NCBI GenBank assembly: GCA_907163375.1
Contig: CAJQUW010005533.1
Span: 1,451,001 to 1,515,000, forward strand
Direction of reading: 5' to 3'
Length of the DNA stretch: 64,000 nucleotides
DNA from: Prostheceraeus crozeri
Lineage: Eukaryota > Platyhelminthes > Polycladida > Euryleptidae
Both the position numbers and the translations under genes were made by a program. The notes below the pieces were generated by a model that saw only the letters and a program-made list of their open reading frames with translations, had not been told where the DNA came from and searched no databases. Below are positions 61,901 to 64,000 of the stretch, piece after piece (within the stretch, counting starts at the first letter, position 1; the number at the start of each line of letters is the position of its first letter).

Positions 61901-63430
61901 CGGAGGTATTCGTTTCAATGGTGAAAGAGATAAAGAGAGCACCGAAAGCTTCATTCGGGAAATTTCAGCAGGATTGGCTTGAAGAAGGAATGAAGAAACT
62001 TGAGAAGAGATAGGAAAAGTATTGGAATTTAAGGTGACCAGATCGAAAAAAAGAGTTTTGGTATGCTTTAAAATTCTGCCAATAAACATTTGTGCAAATG
62101 GAAGTTAAATGTTTTCGTGTGAAATGCAACTGTCAGAACTATAAGAAATACAATCTAGATATGCACTTGGGCCAAAATGGACGTCTATAGATAGGAGAGA
62201 CAAACGTCACGAACTTTTGGTACGCCCCTCGTACTTTTAAGTGTTATTAGCCATAAAATGCAGTCAGCGCAAATATCAGACTCAATGAACAACTTGGTTT
62301 TCTATAAGTTTGCACTTTCTGGTCATTCAAATATTTGCATAATATCACGAATGTTTTTCGGATATAATGTGGTCGGGTTTGATTAAATCATGAAACTCTG
62401 TCCGACGCTCATTCTCATTAACTTAGGTGACTTCAGAATGGAATGTATGGACACTTTGACTTGCCCAGGTGTCATGCGTGATGCACACTTGAGCGATCCC
62501 TAGCGCAGCCGAAGATGTCCGTGGTGGCTTCTAATCCCGATCGTCTTTTATCCCCCCTGAATCTCACACTTTGCCGACTTCTATCGACAAAAAACTGAAA
62601 TGAAGTGAATTGGAAACCACATTCTGATGTTTGCCTCAAGTTTTCGAGTCAACTTCTGGAATCAGCAAGTCATTTTTGACTAAATGCACATATGTACTAA
62701 CCTGACCTTCAACGTCATCGTCAAATTAAGCTACAGGACTGCCCTCTGAGGCTCTTGACATTCTTTTTCGAAACAAATGACACCGCAGTTATATAATTTA
62801 ATCCTCACCGCGTCACACTTGTCATATAGCGACATTCAGATCTTTTGTGATTATCAGGAAATGTACATGTATTCAAAATAGCTACGAGTTATCCAAATGT
62901 AGTCATGACATGAATCATTTAATGACTATATTTTTATATTATAATTAAATAATTTTGAATTGAAGCCCTGATTATATATAATGCCTGCATGACATACGCA
63001 TTTTCTCAATTTTTTTGAATTGAACTTCTTAGGTACCTGAAACTATCCATACGTCATTGCCAAATAAGGAAACGTTTCCATCAGTTATTTGCTCATAGCA
63101 GAAGACTGAGGATTCTGTAGCATAATTCAGCTTAAAATCATCTTGCAGGTGAAATCTTTGCTTCTCGATGAATGGGGTCCAGAAATGCTTCGAGTAATGA
63201 CAGCACTCGGTAATACTACTGTCAACCGAATCTACGAAGGTGCCTATTTTGCATCAGATGATGCTGTGTCAAAGTTACCTCCAAAATTGAAGCCGATGTC
63301 AACACGGGAAATGCGAGATCTTTGGATTCGTGCAAAATGGTTGGAGCGAAGGTTTGTGGAAAAGGATTTATCGATGGCCGAACTGATTGACTTACTTACG
63401 TCATGGAGACGGCAGCAAAGTCAGAAGAAG
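19859..63430 (+). CDS. ACAP: ACAP-like ArfGAP (BAR-PH-ArfGAP), partial at 3' end
   Basis: Eight coding exons (19859-19984, 28286-28469, 33341-33678, 36756-37009, 39383-39722, 40756-41039, 58216-58387, 63149-63430) join to 660 codons with no stop. Intron phases are 0,1,0,2,0,2,0, and a phase-0 donor follows the last exon. Domains in order: BAR (about residues 17-250), a low-complexity linker rich in Ser, Asn and acidic or basic residues (about 255-333), PH (about 334-435), a Ser-rich linker (436-505), and ArfGAP (about 515-635). Compared with animal ACAP2, exon joins 1-2, 2-3, 3-4 and 5-6 fall inside alignable blocks with few or no gaps. ACAP proteins bind phosphoinositides and curved membrane and stimulate GTP hydrolysis on Arf6 at the plasma membrane and endosomes. 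The family's C-terminal ankyrin repeats are absent here and should lie beyond 64000. The symbol is at family level; the paralogue is not resolved. Confidence 0.92.
20189..20892 (+). mobile_element. Non-autonomous hAT-like element
   Basis: A 0.7-kb element with ends CAAGGATGCGGAGTCGGAG (left) and, inverted on the right, CAGGGATGCGAAGTC, a common hAT end type. It is flanked by an imperfect 8-bp duplication: TGCTAAAG at 20181-20188 and CGTTAAAG at 20893-20900. Near 20590-20730 a broken + frame reads [18 protein letters not shown] and then [14 protein letters not shown], the shape of the BED-type zinc finger at the start of many hAT transposases. No catalytic region remains, so it is an internally deleted, old copy lying in intron 1 of the ACAP-like gene. 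Confidence 0.7.
21150..21710. repeat. Non-autonomous element with tandem and inverted TTCG repeats
   Basis: At 21150-21222 a roughly 17-bp unit related to GTTCATTTGTTCGACAC is repeated about four times. The reverse complement of the same unit appears at about 21598-21620 and 21688-21710 (CGAACAAATGAACG). The stretch therefore has inverted ends built from short tandem repeats and no coding capacity. Family and exact ends are unknown. It lies in intron 1. Confidence 0.55.
22176..22550 (+). repeat. Left terminal inverted repeat of the Chapaev-like element
   Basis: About 375 bp, the reverse complement of 25702-26076 with scattered differences. It contains the word AAAATGGCCGCCAAAATA near 22330. 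Confidence 0.9.
23530..25511 (+). pseudogene. Chapaev/N-RAG-TP-like transposase, one frameshift
   Basis: Frame 1 runs from ATG 23530 to 25164 (544 codons). The rest continues in another frame to TGA at 25509-25511, starting near 25150, where LRSMCPLQ should run on into [11 protein letters not shown], so one frameshift breaks an otherwise open gene of about 660 codons. N-terminal cysteine pairs lie at residues 16/19, 57/60, 101/104 and 133/136, with H146 and C148 after them. The pattern CxxC, then LPKALCNKC, then CSCLLCKTA parallels the N-terminal region of vertebrate RAG1 (CRxC, then HPTEFCHNCW, then CDxCxTA). SKVGRPS (115-121) is an AT-hook-like core. Candidate catalytic acidic residues are the D in KLGVDGGG, the D in [10 protein letters not shown] and an E in [15 protein letters not shown] pair follows the second D. 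The C-terminus keeps [17 protein letters not shown]. The function is cut-and-paste transposition by family. The catalytic assignments are inference. Confidence 0.75.
25702..26076 (+). repeat. Right terminal inverted repeat of the Chapaev-like element
   Basis: About 375 bp, the reverse complement of 22176-22550. It ends in CCGCCCTATCGTG, followed by the target duplication GCTC. Confidence 0.9.
26081..28285. other. Rest of intron 1, nothing identified
   Basis: AT-rich intron sequence up to the acceptor at 28285. The frames are short and unrecognised. There are runs of A or T, but no paired repeats or coding remnants I can name. Confidence 0.4.
28286..28469 (+). CDS. ACAP: ACAP-like exon 2: BAR domain
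   Basis: The acceptor TTATCTTTCAG precedes 28286, and the donor GTAAGT follows AAG at 28469. It covers residues 43-103 plus one base (phase 1). Joined to exon 1 it aligns without a gap to ACAP2: [19 protein letters not shown] sits over CIAMIDTGKAFCVANKQFM. This is the second helix region of the BAR dimer, which senses membrane curvature. Confidence 0.9.
28960..30895 (+). mobile_element. 5'-truncated non-LTR retrotransposon split by a mariner
   Basis: The C-terminal end of a LINE reverse-transcriptase protein. At 29010-29190 it reads [19 protein letters not shown], then [13 protein letters not shown] and [14 protein letters not shown], the thumb region of CR1/Jockey-type enzymes. After a weak stretch it has [19 protein letters not shown], is cut by the mariner at 29394-30688, and resumes after 30690 with [10 protein letters not shown]. 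An AATAAA-like signal and a short ATT repeat tail close it at about 30895. It is old, with stops and gaps, and lacks the endonuclease and RT core (5' truncation is usual for LINEs). It lies in intron 2, sense to the host gene. Confidence 0.75.
29394..30688 (-). mobile_element. Mariner (DD34D) transposon nested in a LINE
   Basis: A 1.3-kb element whose ends match closely over about 28 bp: CGAGGTCTGTTCAAAAAGTA on the left and its inverted copy on the right. TA follows on the right (30689-30690); the left flank has TG, a decayed TA. The minus-strand transposase is broken by about two to four frameshifts. It starts near 30484 with the HTH region ([21 protein letters not shown]), has GDETW near 30018, then [10 protein letters not shown] and [17 protein letters not shown]. 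The spacing between the last two catalytic Asp is 34, so the class is DD34D. The C-terminus keeps [13 protein letters not shown]. The conserved ends suggest moderate age. It interrupts the LINE reading region at 28960-30895. Confidence 0.9.
30990..31146 (+). other. Short unidentified open stretch
   Basis: An open stretch of about 52 codons ([16 protein letters not shown], then [15 protein letters not shown], ending KLKDFM and stop) sits between the LINE tail and the Penelope remnant. The W..M...R...G spacing recalls a kelch repeat, but a single weak match is not evidence of one. No splice sites fit the host gene. Unidentified. Confidence 0.12.
31318..32740 (+). mobile_element. Broken Penelope-like retroelement (RT and GIY-YIG remains)
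   Basis: Remains of a Penelope-like element. It begins with [14 protein letters not shown] and KIRPLS (the PKFY.L.KTHK motif before the RT core). The RT core is open at 31510-31968: [23 protein letters not shown], and RNVDDCFAL in place of YVDD. A linker frame follows at 32014-32334. At about 32450-32600 there are traces of the GIY-YIG endonuclease ([12 protein letters not shown], then [13 protein letters not shown]). A 14-base word ATATAGGCAGTACT is duplicated near 32480-32515 within the endonuclease part. Several stops and frameshifts are present, so it is inactive. It lies in intron 2, sense to the host gene. Confidence 0.8.
33341..33678 (+). CDS. ACAP: ACAP-like exon 3: BAR domain core
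   Basis: Acceptor TTGATTTCAG, donor CAA/GTAAGT. Residues 104-216, phase 1 to 0. [20 protein letters not shown] aligns with the ACAP2 block LRKFKDAKKQFEKVSEEKEN, and [20 protein letters not shown] with CFRHIALDYVLQINVLQ. Strong heptad-like charge patterning fits the long BAR helices. Confidence 0.93.
33679..36755. other. Intron 3, nothing identified
   Basis: A 3.1-kb intron. Near 34240-34253 there is a perfect 14-bp palindrome GCGGTTTAAACCGC, and near 34340 a short hairpin around GGGATCGAACCC. Neither adds up to a tRNA or a SINE. No coding remnant was recognised. Confidence 0.45.
36756..37009 (+). CDS. ACAP: ACAP-like exon 4: end of BAR domain and linker
   Basis: Acceptor CCATTTTAG, donor CAG/GTAACA. 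Residues 217-300 plus two bases (phase 2). The join [21 protein letters not shown] matches FFHQGYDLFSELGPYMKDLG of ACAP2 without gaps, closing the BAR domain. A charged helix ([16 protein letters not shown]) follows, then a Gly/Pro/Ser and Glu/Lys-rich linker with no known domain. Confidence 0.92.
37010..39382. other. Intron 4, nothing identified
   Basis: A 2.4-kb intron. A TATA-like GTATAAAAAAG at about 38387, followed by a GC-richer stretch (38400-38465), has the look of a promoter or repeat border, but nothing downstream supports a transcript. No protein remnant was recognised. Confidence 0.35.
39381..39389 (+). promoter_or_regulatory. Tandem NAGNAG splice acceptor of exon 5
   Basis: A pyrimidine-rich CTTCTTCTAC tract runs into CAGCAGCAG, giving three in-frame acceptor choices, with the exon starting at 39383, 39386 or 39389. 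Each later choice removes one Ser from the run SSSNNSG in the linker before the PH domain. Use of the alternatives is inference. Confidence 0.6.
39383..39722 (+). CDS. ACAP: ACAP-like exon 5: PH domain
   Basis: Donor CAG/GTTCGT at 39722. Residues 301 (split codon) to 414, phase 2 to 0. After a short linker, [20 protein letters not shown] with WFVL is the first half of a PH domain (Y/LF.. ..W.RRWF), followed by DLRICTAKP and [10 protein letters not shown] strands, matching ACAP2 GYLFKRASNAFKTWNRRWF. Basic residues in the first loop fit phosphoinositide binding. The start is placed at the first of the tandem acceptors. Confidence 0.94.
39723..40755. other. Intron 5, nothing identified
   Basis: A 1.0-kb intron between the two halves of the PH domain. 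No coding remnant, paired repeat or RNA gene was seen. Confidence 0.5.
40756..41039 (+). CDS. ACAP: ACAP-like exon 6: end of PH domain and Ser-rich linker
   Basis: Acceptor CTCTCCACAG, donor AA/GTACGT. Residues 415-508 plus two bases. [19 protein letters not shown] is the C-terminal PH helix (ACAP2: SEKLRQAWIKAVQTSIA). The rest is a Ser/Gly/Asn-rich linker between the PH and ArfGAP domains. The donor was chosen because its phase 2 joins exon 7 to give [14 protein letters not shown]. Reading through it instead gives about 22 more codons to TAA at 41104-41106. Confidence 0.9.
41270..41304. repeat. Perfect 14-bp stem-loop
   Basis: TTTGGCAGTACAAT and its exact reverse complement ATTGTACTGCCAAA are separated by 7 bases. 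It could be a cruciform or RNA hairpin. It is too short for a typical microRNA precursor. It lies 230 bp past the exon 6 donor. Confidence 0.8.
41930..41985 (-). repeat. Penelope-end/hammerhead-like fragment
   Basis: On the minus strand this reads GGGGCCGAAACGCGACC, then a CAGGTGGGCACCTG hairpin and CTGATGA. The CGAAACGCG word is shared with the Penelope terminal repeats at 50.4-51.0 kb. The elements CTGATGA and GAAAC occur in hammerhead ribozymes of Penelope-like elements, but here they are not in the order needed for a complete core. Probably a decayed end. Confidence 0.3.
42985..45076 (+). mobile_element. Non-LTR retrotransposon 3' part, split by a foldback element
   Basis: A LINE reverse transcriptase fragment in intron 6, sense to the host gene. 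The part before 43166 reads [16 protein letters not shown], then [13 protein letters not shown] (the YADD catalytic box) and [16 protein letters not shown]. After the insertion it continues exactly in frame as [12 protein letters not shown], then [20 protein letters not shown] and [15 protein letters not shown] (thumb). The copy ends with AATAAAGTT and an (ATT)n tail at about 45076. A few stops and frameshifts are present. The 5' part, including the endonuclease, is missing. It resembles CR1/Jockey-type LINEs; the clade is not resolved. Confidence 0.85.
43167..44405. mobile_element. 1.24-kb foldback element with 3-bp duplication ATT
   Basis: The left arm (43167-43763, 597 bp) and the right arm (43816-44405, 590 bp) are near-perfect reverse complements around a 52-bp spacer, with a few substitutions and short indels. 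The ends are GGCCCTTTTCGAGTTGCC. Each end also holds its own small hairpin, CCTTTTCGAGTTGCCAAA paired with its inverse 10 bases on. ATT is duplicated at 43164-43166 and 44406-44408; removing the element and one ATT restores the LINE reading frame. There is no coding capacity. The 3-bp duplication narrows the mobilising superfamily (for example PIF/Harbinger, CACTA or Zator types) without fixing it. The high identity of the arms points to a recent insertion or to arm conversion. Confidence 0.92.
45192..47494 (+). mobile_element. hAT-like transposon with exact 8-bp duplication
   Basis: A 2.3-kb element between copies of CAGGACAC (45184-45191 and 47495-47502). The inverted ends are CACCTATGAGAATT (left) and CACCCATGAGAATT (right). 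Just inside both ends lie GGCGGAA/TTCCGCC words, which form small hairpins on the left. An 8-bp duplication fits hAT. The transposase remnant in the middle (about 45500-46770, + strand) has a hAT-type C-terminus. The intact duplication suggests it is not ancient. It lies in intron 6. Confidence 0.85.
45500..46773 (+). pseudogene. Broken hAT-like transposase
   Basis: Frame 45589-46215 (open further upstream, as [20 protein letters not shown]) covers the middle of the protein, with [20 protein letters not shown]. It overlaps frame 46140-46568, which holds [29 protein letters not shown] and [20 protein letters not shown]. That is the hAT dimerisation pattern (W..L......L....S..D.ER.FS.M..I...R.RL). 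A third frame to 46773 gives a Lys/Arg-rich tail. There are at least two frameshifts. The N-terminal zinc finger and first catalytic Asp region were not located. Confidence 0.7.
48538..48565 (+). repeat. Solo mariner-type terminal repeat
   Basis: After TA comes CTGGGTGTTCAAAAAGTTTC and GCCC, the typical outer end of many mariner relatives (GGTGTTCAAAAAGT.). I found no partner end within 2 kb, so this is a remnant of a deleted element. Confidence 0.4.
49286..49510 (-). CDS. Unidentified coding-like stretch (possible exon)
   Basis: On the minus strand this reads [20 protein letters not shown], then [18 protein letters not shown] and [12 protein letters not shown], followed at once by GTAAGTAAG (which also gives the stop). 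The composition is less AT-biased than its surroundings and looks protein-like. It could be an exon end of an antisense gene, a retrocopy fragment or a transposon piece. I do not recognise the protein and see no convincing acceptor upstream. Confidence 0.25.
   Translation of the reverse strand, partial: SDCKICLRWFGYVRWATNDITCRLMVDFQQESQSRPFVLVVKTISNAAVSGRDDSQSAEIKIAHPRKSKREAKK
50391..51000. mobile_element. Penelope-like remnant flanked by inverted terminal repeats
   Basis: The left part (50391-50505, minus) and the right part (50893-51000, plus) are diverged inverted copies. Each has a GAAACGC(G/A)TCGGG core, then AATAAAGAGTCG, then GAATGCTT and TTGGATTCG. The GAGCCGAAACGCGTCGGGT type of core is what Penelope terminal repeats with hammerhead ribozymes carry. 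Between them, 50510-50640 (+) encodes [20 protein letters not shown] and [13 protein letters not shown], the start of the Penelope GIY-YIG endonuclease (..VVYEF.C..C...YIGET). No RT remains. The copy is decayed by several stops. Confidence 0.7.
51006..52254. other. Intron 6, no gene seen
   Basis: AT-rich. At 51955-52195 there are many CATACGTATG/ACATGTATG-type alternating purine-pyrimidine words, some palindromic, without a regular period. Nothing coding. Confidence 0.4.
52255..52700 (-). mobile_element. Non-LTR retrotransposon C-terminal fragment
   Basis: Read on the minus strand: [18 protein letters not shown], then after one frameshift [33 protein letters not shown] and a stop after GLESNFS. 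The L.RLR.GH...L..Y..RIG..  block followed by a CX2CX8HX3C zinc motif is the conserved C-terminus of many LINE ORF2 proteins. The RT core is absent. It is an old 5'-truncated copy, antisense to the host gene, in intron 6. Confidence 0.7.
52701..53479. other. Intron 6, no gene seen
   Basis: AT-rich sequence between the LINE fragment and the short foldback. No recognisable coding or repeat structure. Confidence 0.45.
53480..53658. repeat. Short foldback MITE, about 180 bp
   Basis: The left arm begins TTATTGTAGTCGAAAATAGT and runs about 70 bp to GGTCTTCA. The right arm is its diverged inverse (about 85% by eye), ending ACTACAATAAT. It contains AATGATGATG on both arms. The spacer is about 40 bp. 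No coding capacity. The target duplication was not resolved. Confidence 0.75.
54140..54840 (-). pseudogene. Decayed Tc1/mariner-type transposase
   Basis: Minus-strand fragments in several frames. 54629-54835 gives [20 protein letters not shown], resembling the HTH part. Near 54350-54440 the translation resembles a YLQQDGAP.H...VR.FLD.....RWIGR block (seen as SHFVRELFW and DGSGEAA). 54140-54349 gives [20 protein letters not shown] and a [11 protein letters not shown] end, matching the C-terminal VY...P.T.DEL..RI......I region of mariner relatives. Terminal repeats were not found. It is badly decayed and lies in intron 6. Confidence 0.5.
54841..58215. other. End of intron 6, no gene seen
   Basis: 3.4 kb without recognisable coding remnants. 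A diverged inverted pair AATACTGTATATA/TATATACAGTATT lies at about 54918 and 55020. Frames at 55886-56288 and 56687-57257 look like chance. Confidence 0.4.
58216..58387 (+). CDS. ACAP: ACAP-like exon 7: ArfGAP zinc finger
   Basis: Acceptor TTTCATTGCAG, donor AAG/GTAATC. Residues 509-566, phase 2 to 0. It holds C531-x2-C534 and C550-x2-C553 around [11 protein letters not shown], then the [11 protein letters not shown] block, in which R558 is the expected catalytic arginine finger. The finger is CX2CX15CX2C, one residue shorter than the usual X16; the gap falls before KW, where ACAP2 has LADPRW. Otherwise it is very close to ACAP2 (NLGITLCIECSGIHRSLGVH). Confidence 0.96.
58388..59163. other. 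Start of intron 7, nothing identified
   Basis: AT-rich intron sequence up to the possible TTAA element. No coding remnant was recognised. Confidence 0.45.
59168..59692. mobile_element. Possible piggyBac-type MITE (TTAA flanks)
   Basis: TTAA at 59164-59167 is followed by CCCTCTTTGGGATGATG. TTAA at 59693-59696 is preceded by the inverse of CTCTTTCGCGACCAATG. TTAA duplications and ends near CCCTTT fit piggyBac, but the ends match only over about 8 bases. A word close to TGACGTGCTGTGCACGC occurs twice near the right end. No transposase was recognised. Confidence 0.3.
59697..61207. other. Intron 7, no gene seen
   Basis: 1.5 kb of AT-rich intron. Around 60640-60725 a short unit (AAGTCAGGT..GGAACTCTGTTT) is partly repeated. 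Nothing coding. Confidence 0.45.
61210..62231 (+). mobile_element. Internally deleted mariner with intact long ends
   Basis: Flanked by TA (61208-61209, 62232-62233). The ends are a perfect inverted pair of about 31 bp, beginning CGAGGGGCGTACCAAAAGTT. The + strand transposase starts at ATG 61400 ([20 protein letters not shown]) and shifts frame near 61500. It continues at 61561-61890 with [39 protein letters not shown] and FWRRLLTF. It then jumps to a C-terminal scrap (near 61985-62090), so the whole catalytic domain (DETW to PKLK) is deleted. The well-kept ends mean it could have been moved by a related enzyme. It lies in intron 7. Confidence 0.9.
62234..63148. other. End of intron 7, nothing identified
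   Basis: AT-rich intron sequence up to the exon 8 acceptor. No repeat or coding remnant was recognised. Confidence 0.5.
63149..63430 (+). CDS. ACAP: ACAP-like exon 8: rest of ArfGAP domain
   Basis: Acceptor CATCTTGCAG, donor AAG/GTACAT. Residues 567-660, phase 0 to 0. [20 protein letters not shown] then [11 protein letters not shown] matches the ACAP2 block VRSLTLDTWEPELLKLMCEL with [24 protein letters not shown] matches IRAKYVERKFVDK, the end of the ArfGAP fold. The exon then runs 20 residues into the linker ([16 protein letters not shown]). Ankyrin repeats would follow in exons beyond the window. Confidence 0.95.
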
Positions 63431-64000
63431 GTACATCAAAACATAATTATGATATTATTTGTATTTTTGTTTTACTTTTCCTTGTTTTTGATTGCTTCTT
63501 GATCAGTTGTTTTTGGTGACTTGCTACGCTACACAACTATCTTTTTGTGTGTGAGAAGAGACAAGGAGATTTGATTTTATGGACACAATTTTCGATGACA
63601 TATTGGAGCAGTTGGTGTTGAAAGAAGATCTTCAACATTTCATGCTCGTGTTAAGCTTCATGCACAGTAAATATCATCAATACCTATTGTGCTGAAAAGA
63701 CAGCTGCTCGGTATAAATAGACTTTTCAGTGTCAAAATAGCAGTCATTAAGGCGATTTAAAACAAAAATTCGGTAAATTTTTTAATTGCCTTTAAAAGAA
63801 AGAAGGTAAGTGAATGAGAGCTAATGAATATCACATTTGGAGGGAGCTCATGCCAAATTTTTTGAACTGACATGATTTGGCAGAGATTTTACGTTGCAGC
63901 CATGCCCCACGCGGGGGGTCGAGTGTCTGACTATGAATTTAGGGCGCTTGATGGTCAGTATGTCACCTTTTCAACATAGTAATCGTAAAGACACAATATT
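63431..64000. other. Start of intron 8
   Basis: AT-rich sequence after the exon 8 donor, to the window edge. I see no further ACAP exon here. Confidence 0.5.

Overview
This window is AT-rich nuclear DNA from an animal, most likely an invertebrate. The signs are GT-AG introns of 1 to 17 kb, one host gene spread over more than 44 kb, and dense animal-type mobile elements (Tc1/mariner, hAT, a Chapaev-like element, Penelope-like, non-LTR and LTR retroelements). The divergent host protein and frequent ACATGTA-type words would fit a lophotrochozoan or flatworm-like animal, but the sequence does not fix the phylum.

The only host gene I can support is an ACAP-type ArfGAP gene on the + strand (BAR domain, PH domain, ArfGAP zinc finger; ankyrin repeats expected beyond the right edge). 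Eight coding exons were found: 19859-19984, 28286-28469, 33341-33678, 36756-37009, 39383-39722, 40756-41039, 58216-58387 and 63149-63430. All junctions are GT-AG, all phases join, and together they give 660 codons with no stop. The last exon ends at a donor, so the gene continues outside the window. Its protein should bend and bind membranes through BAR-PH and switch off Arf GTPases through the ArfGAP module.

Region by region: 1-872 holds no gene. 878-5514 is a young LTR retrotransposon on the minus strand, with 5-bp target duplications. 7.0-7.9 kb is a repeat-rich MITE-like stretch. 10.4-11.6 kb is a broken hAT transposase. 18.1-19.7 kb is a decayed mariner relative just upstream of the first coding exon. 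Intron 1 holds a hAT-like non-autonomous element (20.2-20.9 kb), a tandem/inverted repeat element (21.15-21.7 kb) and a 3.9-kb Chapaev-like transposon (22176-26076), whose transposase starts with a RAG1 N-terminal-like cysteine region. Intron 2 holds a non-LTR retrotransposon tail with a mariner nested in it, followed by a Penelope-like element. Introns 3 to 5 are mostly empty. Intron 6 (17 kb) holds a non-LTR element split by a 1.24-kb foldback element, a 2.3-kb hAT element with an 8-bp duplication, a Penelope remnant with inverted hammerhead-type ends, another non-LTR tail, a short foldback and a decayed mariner. Intron 7 holds a possible piggyBac-type MITE and an internally deleted mariner with long, near-perfect ends.

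The most interesting items are the RAG1-N-terminus-like transposon, the giant foldback with exact 3-bp duplication inside a LINE reading frame, the inverted Penelope ends, and two host-gene oddities: a tandem NAGNAG acceptor and an ArfGAP zinc finger one residue shorter than usual.
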